64,000 nucleotides of DNA from Chryseobacterium sp. G0201 (GTDB lineage Bacteria; Bacteroidota; Bacteroidia; Flavobacteriales; Weeksellaceae): assembly GCF_003815655.1 (NCBI RefSeq), contig NZ_CP033917.1:372001-436000 (forward strand), given 5' to 3'. Made by a program: the position numbers and the translations under genes. The notes under the pieces were generated by a model. That model worked only from the letters and a program-made list of their open reading frames with translations. It did no database searches and was not told where the DNA came from. Numbering within the stretch: the stretch's first letter is position 1; each line of letters starts with the position of its first letter. Shown here one piece after another: positions 8,068 to 17,800 of this stretch.

Positions 8068-8295
8068 TTAAGAATGAAAATCGGTACCACTCAATAATTG
8101 AAGAGTTGCAAATGTGTGACGGAAACAGTGAAAAGTAATATTATTTTTAATACCGTCGCTTTCAATCCATTTCTTCAAGGGGTAGAGAAACCCATGATGG
8201 GGCAGGCAAATCTTCAAATACTAACCTTTCAGGATTTTAAGGCTCTCCCCATAACTGAAATACTTGAGATGATATTAGAGTATATTTTACTCCCT
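8068..8295 (-). pseudogene. Relic of a tyrosine recombinase (integrase) catalytic domain
   Basis: The minus strand encodes the C-terminal catalytic part of a phage/ICE-type integrase in pieces: NPERLVFEDLPAPSWVS in one frame, then LKKWIESDGIKNNITFHC and FRHTFATLQLLSGTD in another, ending at a TAA at 8068-8070. The HxxR box (HCFRHTFATLQL) of tyrosine recombinases is present. The rest of the active site with the catalytic Tyr, and everything N-terminal, is missing, so the gene is dead. It probably marks an integration event at the dnaK-proximal edge of the accessory zone. Confidence 0.75.
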
Positions 8296-8337
8296 TAGTT
8301 TTTTTCTGAGTAAAGTGTAATATCAGAATCTAAAAAA

Positions 8338-8376
8338 CGAAAAAACCGCCTTAAACAATCGTTTAAAGCGGTTTTA
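8338..8376 (-). terminator. dnaK terminator
   Basis: Arms 8343-8356 and 8361-8374 form a ~14-bp stem with one mismatch and a 4-nt loop, ending in a T-run on the minus strand. It lies 30 nt past the dnaK stop codon. Confidence 0.8.
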
Positions 8377-8405
8377 TAATATTTAGCTATTTTTGCTAAT
8401 CAAAT

Positions 8406-10304
8406 TTATTTTACTTCTTCGAAGTCTGCATCCTGTACATCTTCAGCACCCCCTGCATTTGCATTACCTCCAGGGTTTTGAGCTCCTGCTCCTTCTGCCT
8501 GTTGTCCTGCTGCATACATTTCTTCTGAAGCTGCCATCCAAGCTGCATCTAAAACTTCTGTTTTAGCTTTTACATCATCACCATTTTTAGCTTCGAAAGC
8601 TGTTTTCAATTCTGCGTGAGCAGCTTCGATTGCTGCTTTTTTGTCAGCTGATAATTTATCACCAAACTCTTTCAATTGCTTTTCAGTCTGGAAGATCAAT
8701 CCGTCAGCTTTATTGAAAATTTCAACTTCTTCTTTTCTCTTCGCATCAGATGCAGAGTTTTCCTGAGCTTCTTTTTTCATTCTTTCGATTTCTTCGTCAG
8801 AAAGACCTGAAGAAGCCTGAATTTTGATAGACTGCTCTTTACCTGTACCTTTATCTTTAGCAGAAACGCTAAGGATACCATTCGCATCAATATCGAAAGT
8901 TACTTCGATCTGAGGAACTCCTCTTTGTGCTGGTGGAATATCAGTAAGATCAAATCTACCGATCTCTTTATTATCGTTGAACATTGGTCTTTCACCTTGT
9001 CCTACTCTGATGCTTACAGCCGGCTGGTTGTCAGAAGCTGTAGAGAATACTTCAGATTTTTTAGTTGGGATCGTAGTGTTTGATTCAATTAATTTAGTGA
9101 ATACAGAACCCATAGTTTCGATACCTAAAGAAAGTGGAGTAACGTCAAGAAGCAATACATCTGTTACGTCTCCTGTAAGAACTCCTCCTTGGATTGCAGC
9201 ACCAATTGCTACTACTTCGTCAGGGTTTACTCCTTTAGATGGTTTTTTACCGAAGAATTTTTCAACTTCTTCCTGAATGATAGGGATTCTTGTAGAACCT
9301 CCAACCAAGATTACCTCGTCAATATCAGAGATAGAAAGACCTGCATCAGAAAGCGCTTTTTTACAAGGCTCCATAGATCTTCTTACTAAGTCTGCAGCTA
9401 ACTGCTCGAATTTAGCTTTAGTTAAAGTCTTCACTAAGTGTTTAGGACCTGTAGCTGTAGCTGTGATATATGGTAAGTTGATTTCAGTTTGTGGAGAAGA
9501 AGACAATTCAATTTTAGCTTTTTCAGCAGCTTCTTTTAATCTCTGTAATGCGATTGCATCAGATTTTAAATCTACACCTTCTTCAGCTTTGAACTCGTCT
9601 GCCATCCAGTTGATAATTACATCATCAAAGTCATCACCTCCTAAGTGTGTATCACCATTTGTAGACAATACTTCGAAAACTCCGTCTCCTAAATCTAGGA
9701 TAGAAACGTCAAAAGTACCACCTCCAAGGTCATATACAGCGATCTTCTGATCTTTATGAGCCTTATCCATACCGTAAGCCAATGCAGCTGCAGTTGGTTC
9801 GTTGATAATTCTTTCTACTGTAAGACCAGCGATTTCTCCTGCTTCTTTAGTAGCCTGTCTTTGTGCATCGTTGAAGTATGCAGGAACAGTGATTACCGCT
9901 CTTGTTACTTCTTGTCCAAGATAATCTTCAGCAGTTTTCTTCATTTTCTGAAGCGTCATTGCAGAAATTTCCTGTGGAGTATATTCTCTATCGTCAATTT
10001 TAACTTTTACAGTGTCATTCGGACCTTTTACAACTTCGTAAGGTACTCTTGAAATTTCACTTGCATCATCTTTAAAATGAGTTCCAATAAATCTTTTGAT
10101 AGAATATACTGTCTTTTTTGGATTCGTTACAGCCTGTCTTTTTGCAGGATCTCCTACTTTTCTTTCACCATCTTCTGTAAATGCTACAATAGAAGGTGTT
10201 GTTCTTTTACCTTCTGCATTAGGAATTACAACAGCGTCTTTACCTTCCATTACAGCAACGCAAGAGTTTGTTGTTCCTAAGTCAATTCCAATTATTTTAC
10301 TCAT
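8406..10304 (-). CDS. dnaK: Chaperone DnaK (Hsp70)
   Basis: A 632-residue Hsp70. It has the nucleotide-binding domain signature [14 protein letters not shown] at the N-terminus, the second signature [17 protein letters not shown], and [17 protein letters not shown]. The substrate-binding domain follows ([20 protein letters not shown]) and then a helical lid. The C-terminus is Gly/Asn-rich and ends [11 protein letters not shown], the typical DnaK tail. Function: ATP-driven folding and protection of proteins with DnaJ and GrpE, neither of which is encoded here. It stands alone, divergent from ppk1. No CIRCE element was seen upstream. Confidence 0.98.
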   Translation of the reverse strand: MSKIIGIDLGTTNSCVAVMEGKDAVVIPNAEGKRTTPSIVAFTEDGERKVGDPAKRQAVTNPKKTVYSIKRFIGTHFKDDASEISRVPYEVVKGPNDTVKVKIDDREYTPQEISAMTLQKMKKTAEDYLGQEVTRAVITVPAYFNDAQRQATKEAGEIAGLTVERIINEPTAAALAYGMDKAHKDQKIAVYDLGGGTFDVSILDLGDGVFEVLSTNGDTHLGGDDFDDVIINWMADEFKAEEGVDLKSDAIALQRLKEAAEKAKIELSSSPQTEINLPYITATATGPKHLVKTLTKAKFEQLAADLVRRSMEPCKKALSDAGLSISDIDEVILVGGSTRIPIIQEEVEKFFGKKPSKGVNPDEVVAIGAAIQGGVLTGDVTDVLLLDVTPLSLGIETMGSVFTKLIESNTTIPTKKSEVFSTASDNQPAVSIRVGQGERPMFNDNKEIGRFDLTDIPPAQRGVPQIEVTFDIDANGILSVSAKDKGTGKEQSIKIQASSGLSDEEIERMKKEAQENSASDAKRKEEVEIFNKADGLIFQTEKQLKEFGDKLSADKKAAIEAAHAELKTAFEAKNGDDVKAKTEVLDAAWMAASEEMYAAGQQAEGAGAQNPGGNANAGGAEDVQDADFEEVK

Positions 10305-10405
10305 AATATTTATATTTTTTCTATTTTTAATTATTAATTACAATCTCTATTTCTCAATATCTGTACCATATAGTTTTTTGTGACAAATTGACATATTAAA
10401 AAATA

Positions 10406-10428
10406 AAACCCCGATATAATCGAGGTTT
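10406..10428 (-). terminator. Terminator-like hairpin inside the dnaK/ppk1 divergent region
   Basis: Arms 10406-10415 and 10419-10428 form a 10-bp stem with one mismatch and a 3-nt loop. On the minus strand it is followed by TTTTATTTTTT. No annotated gene reads into it: dnaK begins 102 nt downstream and ppk1 is on the other strand. It is either a leader attenuator of dnaK or the end of an unannotated short RNA. Confidence 0.5.
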
Positions 10429-10566
10429 AAAAGTAGATAGTAGGAAATTTTTTCACTTTTTTCTAAATAAATTTCATAGAATTAATACATTGTTTGTCAT
10501 GATAAGTCTTTATCTACTTATTTTTAATATGATGAAAATTAATCAAAGTTTAACCTAGAAAAGTAG

Positions 10567-10594
10567 TTGAAAAGCATTTGATTTATTATTTTTG
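10567..10594 (+). promoter_or_regulatory. ppk1-ppx promoter
   Basis: TTG (10567-10569), 17 nt, TATTTTTG (10587-10594) matches the Bacteroidota consensus. The ATG of ppk1 lies 20 nt downstream. Confidence 0.65.
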
Positions 10595-10613
10595 ATAAAT
10601 TATAAACTAGAGA

Positions 10614-12686
10614 ATGTCACTACACTTTAATCCGAGAGATATCACATGGCTTGCCTTTAACGAAAGAGTTTTACAGGAAGCGATGGACGAAAATGTGCCT
10701 TTACATCTTAGAATCCGTTTTTTGGGGATTTTTTCCAACAATTTAGATGAATTCTTCAGAGTGCGGGTTGCCGGATTAAAGCGTGCCATGGATTTTAAGG
10801 AAAAAGTGATCGCCGAATCTTTCTATCAGCCACCTTCCAAGATCCTTCAAAATATCAATGAAATTGTTATTAAACATCAGCAGAATTTCGATAAAACCTG
10901 GAAAAAAATTCAGGCTGAAATGGCCGATCAAAAGGTTTTCATTAAAAATTCTAAAAACTTAACGGCAAAACAAAAAGAATTTGTCAGAGAATATTTTGAT
11001 GATGTTGTGGAAGCCAATGTTATTCCTATTCTTCTTCACGAGAACACGCCAATGCCTTATATGAGAGATAAAAGTCTTTATTTGGGTGTTGCGATGAGGA
11101 AAAAAGACTGGCAATATTCCAGTAATTATGCGATCATTGAAATTCCGTCGCGTTTTGTGGGAAGATTTGTATTGCTTCCGACAGAAGATCCTGAGGAGAA
11201 AAATGTAATGCTTTTGGAAGATGTAATTACATTCAACTTACCGCATATTTTCTCTTATTTCGGATATGACGAATTTGCAGCGAATGCTTTCAAAGTGACA
11301 AAAGATGCCGAAATGGATCTTGATAACGACATCAGAACCAATTTCGCCGAAAAAATAGAAAAAGGAATTAAAAACAGAAGAAAAGGAAAACCTACAAGGT
11401 TCGTTTTTGATAAAGATATGGATAAAGCATTGTTGGAATTGCTTATCCGTAAACTGAATTTAACCAAGAAAGACAGCATCATTCCGGGAGGAAAAATTCA
11501 TAATTTCAAGCATTTCATGGACTTTCCTGATGTTTTTGAATCATATGCAAAACCGGTAGAAAGAACTTCCTTTTCACATCCCGCTTTTGAACATGGCGAG
11601 AGAGTGACAGATGTTATTCTTGCAAAAGATATTCTTCTAACTTTTCCTTATCATAAATACAGTCCGGTAATCGATCTTTTGCGTGAGGCAGCAATGGATC
11701 CTGATGTAAAATCAATTCAGATCACGGCATACCGTCTCGCAAGCAGTTCAAAAATCATTAATGCATTGATCTACGCTGCTAGAAATGGTAAAGAAGTTAC
11801 GGTAATGCTTGAACTTCAGGCAAGATTTGATGAAGAATCCAACTTAAAATGGAAGGAAATGCTGGAACCTGAAGGAATCACTGTTTTGGTGGGAATTCCT
11901 GATAAAAAAGTTCATGCCAAGCTTTGTATCATTAAGAAAAGAGCACAGAATAAAACGCTTCAATACGGTTTCGTAAGTACAGGAAATTTTAACGAGAAAA
12001 CAGCTAAAATCTACGGTGATCATTTATTAATGACATCAGACCGTCATGTGATGGCAGATATTAATAAAATTTTTAATGTATTAAAGAAGCACAAAGAAGA
12101 TTATTTACCTGTTTTGAAAACCTGTAAAAATTTATTGGTCTGTCCACAATTTATGCGTGAGAAGATTGTTCATCACATAGACAAAGAAATTGAAGAAGCC
12201 AAAGCAGGACGAAGAGCGGAAATGATTATTAAAGCCAATTCGGTGAGTGACCGTGCTTTAATTACAAAATTATACGAGGCTTCTATGGCCGGTGTTGTCA
12301 TAAAAATCATTGTAAGAGGTATTTATTGCGCTGTGAATCAGAAAGATTTTAAAGAAAAGATAAAAGCGATCAGCATTGTGGATGAATATCTGGAACACGC
12401 CAGAGTCATGTATTTCTACAATAAAGGCGCAGAAGATATGTATATTTCCTCAGCAGACTGGATGACCAGAAACCTTGACTACAGAATTGAAGCTGCAGCC
12501 AAAATCACCGATAAAGATCTGAAAAAAGAATTAAAAGAAATTCTCGACATTCAGTTGAGAGATAACGTAAAAGCTCGTATTTTAGACAAAAAATTGAGCA
12601 ACGAATACATCAGCAATGAAAAAGAAGAATGCCGTTCTCAGATAGAAACTTATAAATATTTAAAAGCTAAAACAAGCAAAAAATGA
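10614..12686 (+). CDS. ppk1: Polyphosphate kinase 1
   Basis: A 690-residue PPK1 of normal length. N-terminal helical domain with FNPRDITWLAFNERVLQEA and FLGIFSNNLDEFFRVRVAG, then the two PLD-like catalytic domains. H434 in KVHAKLCIIKK corresponds to the autophosphorylated histidine of E. coli Ppk (His435), and the STGNFNEKTAKIYGDH motif follows. The end contains SSADWMTRNLDYRIEAA. It reversibly makes long-chain polyphosphate from ATP. The stop overlaps the ppx start (ATGA), so the two genes are translationally coupled. Confidence 0.97.
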   Translation: MSLHFNPRDITWLAFNERVLQEAMDENVPLHLRIRFLGIFSNNLDEFFRVRVAGLKRAMDFKEKVIAESFYQPPSKILQNINEIVIKHQQNFDKTWKKIQAEMADQKVFIKNSKNLTAKQKEFVREYFDDVVEANVIPILLHENTPMPYMRDKSLYLGVAMRKKDWQYSSNYAIIEIPSRFVGRFVLLPTEDPEEKNVMLLEDVITFNLPHIFSYFGYDEFAANAFKVTKDAEMDLDNDIRTNFAEKIEKGIKNRRKGKPTRFVFDKDMDKALLELLIRKLNLTKKDSIIPGGKIHNFKHFMDFPDVFESYAKPVERTSFSHPAFEHGERVTDVILAKDILLTFPYHKYSPVIDLLREAAMDPDVKSIQITAYRLASSSKIINALIYAARNGKEVTVMLELQARFDEESNLKWKEMLEPEGITVLVGIPDKKVHAKLCIIKKRAQNKTLQYGFVSTGNFNEKTAKIYGDHLLMTSDRHVMADINKIFNVLKKHKEDYLPVLKTCKNLLVCPQFMREKIVHHIDKEIEEAKAGRRAEMIIKANSVSDRALITKLYEASMAGVVIKIIVRGIYCAVNQKDFKEKIKAISIVDEYLEHARVMYFYNKGAEDMYISSADWMTRNLDYRIEAAAKITDKDLKKELKEILDIQLRDNVKARILDKKLSNEYISNEKEECRSQIETYKYLKAKTSKK

Positions 12687-13567
12687 AGATCGCAGCTATA
12701 GACATAGGAAGTAATGCAGCCCGACTTTTAATTAATGAAGTAAAAATCAACAACAATAAGCCTGAATTTATTAAGCTTAATCTTTTGAGAATCCCTCTGA
12801 GATTGGGGATGGACGTTTTTACATTAGGAAAGATCGGTGAAGAAAGAGAAAAAATGGTGATCGATTCCATGAAGATTTTCAGTGATCTGATGAAGATTTA
12901 CAAGGTTGAACATTACAGAGCCTGTGCCACAAGCGCAATGCGTGATGCAGCCAACGGTCAGGAAATCATTGAACATGTAAGGGATGCTTCAGGAATCAAT
13001 ATTGAAATCATTTCCGGAGACGAAGAAGCTACTCTGATCTACGAAAACCATGTTGCAGAAGGTTTAGACAAAGAATTTGCCTATTTATACATTGATGTTG
13101 GCGGTGGTTCTACCGAGCTTACGTTCTACGAAAACGGAAAAATGGTATATGAAAAATCATTCAATATCGGAACGATTCGTTTGCTGAATAACCTGGTTAC
13201 TTTCGAGAACTGGAAAGAAATGAAAGAAGAGATCAAGAACAATATTTCCAGCGAAAAACCTATCGTTGCCATCGGTTCTGGAGGAAATATCAACAAAGTT
13301 TTCTCTATGAGCAAAACCAAAGACGGAAGAGCTATGACACTTTCTCATCTTAAAAAGGTATACAAAGAGTTTAACGAACTTTCTGTAGAAGAAAGAATGA
13401 CAAAACACAATCTTAGAGAAGACAGAGCCGATGTTGTGGCCCATGCATTGAGGATTTTCAATAACGTTATGACATGGTCTGATATCAATCGAATTTTTGT
13501 ACCTAAAATTTCTGTAGCAGACGGACTTATCCATAATATTTACAGTCAGTTGCACGATAAAAAATAA
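12683..13567 (+). CDS. ppx: Exopolyphosphatase, Ppx/GppA family
   Basis: A 294-residue short-form Ppx/GppA phosphatase: only the two-domain ASKHA core, lacking the C-terminal HD-like extension of E. coli Ppx. Phosphate-binding loops AIDIGSNAARLLI (residues 4-16) and YIDVGGGSTELTFY are clear, and EIISGDEEATLIYE carries the conserved Glu. It hydrolyses polyphosphate ends, or possibly pppGpp. The 4-nt overlap with ppk1 makes a classic synthesis/degradation operon. Confidence 0.93.
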   Translation: MKIAAIDIGSNAARLLINEVKINNNKPEFIKLNLLRIPLRLGMDVFTLGKIGEEREKMVIDSMKIFSDLMKIYKVEHYRACATSAMRDAANGQEIIEHVRDASGINIEIISGDEEATLIYENHVAEGLDKEFAYLYIDVGGGSTELTFYENGKMVYEKSFNIGTIRLLNNLVTFENWKEMKEEIKNNISSEKPIVAIGSGGNINKVFSMSKTKDGRAMTLSHLKKVYKEFNELSVEERMTKHNLREDRADVVAHALRIFNNVMTWSDINRIFVPKISVADGLIHNIYSQLHDKK

Positions 13568-13589
13568 TTAAAAATTCACATATTATAGT

Positions 13590-13620
13590 AAAACCAGTCA
13601 TTTTTTGGCTGGTTTTTTTT
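13590..13620 (+). terminator. ppk1-ppx operon terminator
   Basis: 7-bp stem AAACCAG/CTGGTTT with an 11-nt loop, followed by a run of eight T, 23 nt after the ppx stop. Confidence 0.85.
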
Positions 13621-13678
13621 ATAAAGATGTGAAAGTTATTATTATTCATTACCAATTACTCATTATTTATATTTTTAG

Positions 13679-13790
13679 AAGCTATTTCCCGCTCTCCGCA
13701 CTCGCTATTTATTAGGTTTCGGCGCGGCGGCTTTGCCGCCGCGCCGAAACCTAATAAATGAGCTCAAACAAATGCTGCGATCGGGGCTAA
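13679..13790 (-). repeat. Intergenic palindromic repeat, family A copy 1, with a perfect 25-bp GC-rich stem
   Basis: Read on the minus strand it begins TTAGCCCCGAT and ends GAGAGCGGGAAATAGC, like the other family A copies at 23899, 38798 and 52821. Its core is exceptional: arms 13707-13731 and 13735-13759 are perfectly complementary over 25 bp around a 3-nt TTT loop, and the inner half is almost pure G/C in an otherwise AT-rich genome. It has no coding content. The remaining bases of 13568-13939 show no gene. Confidence 0.85.
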
Positions 13791-13939
13791 GGTTTTAGTC
13801 GTCATTAGAAATATTCTCCATTGATGATCGAAACTCTCGAAGCCACCACAATAAAAAAAATTTCAACAATAACATATTTTTTGTAATTTCCTTAAAGTAA
13901 AAACAAATCCGGAAACGTCATTATTTTATAACATAAAAA

Positions 13940-14593
13940 ATGAGCTCAATCAAAATAATTCTTACAGGTGCTACAGGAATGGTAGGCGAAGGCGTTTTAC
14001 TGGAATGTCTTGAAAACTACAATATTTCCGAGATCCTAAGTGTAAGCAGAAAACCATCTGGAAAAACACACGCGAAACTAAAAGAGTATTTAGTTCCAAA
14101 TTTTCTTGCCATTGATGTAAATGATGAAAATTTAAAAGGTTACGATGCCTGTTTTTTCTGCGCCGGAATCAGCAGTGTGGGAATGAATGAAGAAGATTAC
14201 ACCAAGATTACATACGACACAACCTTACATTTTGCCAAAGTGCTTTTAAAACTAAATCCGGAAATGGTTTTCAACTACGTTTCAGGAGCTCATACCGACA
14301 AAACAGAAAGCGGAAAGCTCATGTGGGCAAGAGTAAAAGGAAAAACAGAAAACGATTTGAAAAAATTGGGTTTCAAAGATGTCTATAATTTCCGTCCCGG
14401 ATTTATGAAACCTGTTGACGGACAAGTAAATGTAAAATGGTTTTTCAAACCTGTGATATGGCTCTTCCCTATTCTTTTACCTTCAAAATCGTTAACCTTA
14501 CATGAAGTCGGCAGAGCGATGATCAATGCTGTGCAAAAAGGATATTCTACATCAGTTTTAGAAATTCAGAACATTAAAAACTTAGCAAAATGA
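13940..14593 (+). CDS. NAD(P)-binding Rossmann-fold protein, atypical SDR/NmrA-like
   Basis: A 217-residue protein with the dinucleotide-binding motif ILTGATGMVGEGVLLE at residues 7-22, as in atypical short-chain dehydrogenases and NAD(P)H-binding epimerase-like proteins. ACFFCAGISSVGM follows, then a Tyr-free central region and FRPGFMKP. Family members act on nucleotide sugars or as redox sensors; no substrate can be assigned. It overlaps a 49-codon membrane peptide gene by 4 nt (ATGA), implying coupled translation. Upstream there is only the family A repeat. Confidence 0.8.
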   Translation: MSSIKIILTGATGMVGEGVLLECLENYNISEILSVSRKPSGKTHAKLKEYLVPNFLAIDVNDENLKGYDACFFCAGISSVGMNEEDYTKITYDTTLHFAKVLLKLNPEMVFNYVSGAHTDKTESGKLMWARVKGKTENDLKKLGFKDVYNFRPGFMKPVDGQVNVKWFFKPVIWLFPILLPSKSLTLHEVGRAMINAVQKGYSTSVLEIQNIKNLAK

Positions 14594-14739
14594 GAGCAAT
14601 GATAAAAAGGATCATTTTAGTTATTTTCATACTACTGATCATTACGGCAATTTCAGGATTTTTGTATACGCAAAAGCATTCTTTAGAAAACGTATCATCT
14701 ATAAAAAAGGTAGATCATACCGAAAAAATTGCGAAATAA
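14590..14739 (+). CDS. Small single-pass membrane peptide, coupled to the upstream gene
   Basis: A 49-residue ORF starting inside the stop of the preceding gene (ATGA overlap). Translation: basic start MRAMIKR, one hydrophobic helix (residues 8-25), and a short polar tail ending HTEKIAK. There is no lipobox or clear signal-peptidase site, so it is probably a membrane-anchored peptide with its tail in the periplasm. No family recognised. The coupling suggests a partnership with the Rossmann-fold protein. Confidence 0.55.
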   Translation: MRAMIKRIILVIFILLIITAISGFLYTQKHSLENVSSIKKVDHTEKIAK

Positions 14740-14894
14740 ACTCCAAACTTAGTTTCCACCATTATTAATCACATCCTTAATCTTTTTAAATTTTTATTTA
14801 ATTTTTATTACGAATTATTAATCATTTCTTAAGATTCTATTAAAACCATTACAGACTAGAAAGTTCATTTTTGCATAAATCTAATTAAGTAAAA

Positions 14895-17800
14895 ATGGTT
14901 AACAATTACCTTTTAAAAGGGTCTGCAATTGCCGCATTCTTTCTTCAGGGCGGACTTTTCGGGCAGACACTTATTCACTACTGGAATTTTAATAACAATG
15001 CTTCAGCAAACGCGATTACCGCTCCGACTTCCACATTGGTAAACGGTTCTCTTACCGCAGTAACAAGTGGAACAACAGAAGTCGATTTCGCGGGAGGAAC
15101 CGGACAAAACTTCAATACAGAGAATCTAAATGCCAGAAATGGTGACGTTCCCGGAACGCATTTAAGATATAATTTCCCAATTAACGGAAACTTACAATTC
15201 AACCTGCCAACTACCGGATATAACAATGTCGTAGTCAAATTCACGACAAGAAGATCCGGTTCGGGAGCAGGAACACAGACTTGGTCTTATTCAACAAACG
15301 GAACAACGTTCATTCCTTATCAGACAGTTTCTCCTCTGGATGCTAATCCGCAATTAATTACTTTCGATTTTTCTGCAATTTCAGGCGTTGCGAACAATCC
15401 GAATTTCAAATTAAAAGTTGAATTCTCAACGGGTACAGGAGGAAACGTTGGAAACAACCGTTTTGATAACTTTACCGTAGACGCTGCTGCAACAGGCGGT
15501 GCAGACACTACTCCACCCACGGTAGCTTATCTTCCGACAAACAGCACAAATAATGCTTCCACGACTGTAAATCCTACGATTTCTTTTAATGAAAATGTAA
15601 GATTAACAGACAATTCCGCGATCAACGATTCTAATGCACAAACTCTTGTAGATTTCCGTCTTGGAAGTTCTACAGGCACACAAGTTCCCTTTACAACTAC
15701 TTTCAACAACAACAAAATCACAGTAATCCCGACTGCAGGTTTAGTTCCCAATCAGACTTATTATTTGGCTTTAAAACCGAATATGGTAGAAGATACCAGC
15801 GATAACGCAGTTACGACAACTACGGCTACAATTTTCACAACAGCAGGAACTTCGATTTCTTTAGATAAAAACTTTATTAAAGTCAATGAAAATGCGGGAA
15901 GTTTAGCATTTAAGATTAATATTAACAATCCATCTACCTCAACAGTGAATTTGGTTGTTAAACCTGCACCTTTCAGTACGGCAGACAGTAATGATTTTAC
16001 TTTAACGAATCAAACGATTAATATTACTCCGTCAACAACAAGTTATACCGTAAATATTCCTATCACTGATGATACATTGGAAGAACAAAGTGCTGAGTAT
16101 TTCGTTGTAAGCCTTGAAAATCCAGTTGGCGCAACCATTTTAGGAGATAATAATGCTACAGTTTATATTGTTGATAATGACAAGCAGGCTCCGGTTCCTT
16201 CTCAACAAATTCAATTAAATTATATTGGAAGTTTTGATCCTTCAGGAAACAGCACAAGTTCTACGGAAATTGTCGTTCACGATCCTACATCTCAAAAATT
16301 ATTCACAATCAGTTCTCTGACTGATGTTTTTGATATTATTGATTTCAGCAATCCTACTACTCCGGTTGTTACTAAAACCGTGAATATGGCCTCTTACGGA
16401 GGAATTACCAGCATCGCCGTAAAAAACGGAATTATTGCAGTTTCTTCACCTAATGCCAACCCGCAACTTAACGGTTCTGTTGTTTTCTTTGATATTAATG
16501 GAAACTTTATGAAACAGGTTACGGTTGGAGCTTTACCGGACATGATCACTTTCACTCCGGACGGAACCAAAGTTATTACAGCTAATGAAGGTGAACCAAA
16601 TGATGCTTACACCGTAGATCCTGAAGGAACAATCAGTATCATTGATATTTCCGGAGGTGTTGGAAATCTTACTCAAACTAATGTTTCAACACTAAATTTT
16701 AATGCTTTTGATTCTCAACTTTCGGCTTTAACTGCGACAGGATTAAGAAAAGTAAGAACGAGCAATACGCTTTCTCAAGACTTGGAACCTGAATATGTTA
16801 CGGTAAGTTCCGACAGTCAGAAAGCTTGGGTTACGCTTCAGGAAAACAATGCTGTTGCAGAAGTTAATTTAGCCACAAAAACCATCACAAGTATTTGGGG
16901 ATTAGGCAAAAAAGATATGAGCCTTCCTGGAAACGGTTTTGATGCTTCTGATAATAACGGCGAAATTTTGATCGCCAACTGGCCGGTGAAAACCTATTAC
17001 ACTCCTGATGCTGTTCAAAACTTTAAAATAGGAAACACCAATTATATCGTAACCGCCAACGAAGGTGACGAAAAAGACCTTTCCGGTTTCAGTGAAAGAA
17101 CGACTGTTGGAGCTAATGCTTATACTTTAGATCCAACCATTTTCCCAAATGCAGATATTCTAAAAGCATCTCATAATTTAGGAAGATTCAGAGTTTCAAA
17201 TGCGACAGGAAATACAGACGGAGATGCAGAATTTGAAGAGATTTCTGCGTTGGGAGCAAGATCATTCTCTATTTTCAATGCAGATACAAAACAGATCGTT
17301 TATGACAGCGGTGACAGATTTGAAAGATATATTGCAGCTAATTATCCATTAATTTTTAATGCTGATAACGAAGCAAACGGTGCAAAAAACAGAAGCCGTG
17401 CAAAAGGCCCTGAACCGGAAGGTGTAGCGTTAGGAACAATCAACGGTCATACTTACGCATTCATTACTCTGGAAAGAACAGGTGGCGTAATGGTTTACAA
17501 TATTACAGATCCTAATAATCCTACGTTTACAGATTATAAACATTCTCGTTCTACTTCGGCTTACGGAGGCGACAATGGCCCGGAAGGAATCACCTACATC
17601 GCTCCTCAAAATACAACAACAGGAAAAGGCTATGTGATTATTGCCAATGAGATCAGCGGAACTTTGTCGATGTATGAAGTCGCAAATTCTGCAACGTTAG
17701 GAACAGGAGAAATAAAAACTGAAAAATCTACCTTTAATATATTCCCGAACCCTGTAGCAAAAGGAAATACCTTATATTTCAACAGAGCTCAAGGCTACGA

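Noticed and set aside
8098..8298. 66-codon plus-strand ORF as a real gene
   Set aside because: The opposite strand encodes recognisable integrase fragments over the same bases, so this frame is a shadow of the relic.
9277..9750. 157-codon plus-strand ORF antisense to dnaK
   Set aside because: Long antisense frames over highly expressed, codon-biased genes are common; the real protein is DnaK on the other strand.
10305..10405. CIRCE/HrcA operator before dnaK
   Set aside because: No TTAGCACTC-N9-GAGTGCTAA type inverted repeat was found in this stretch.
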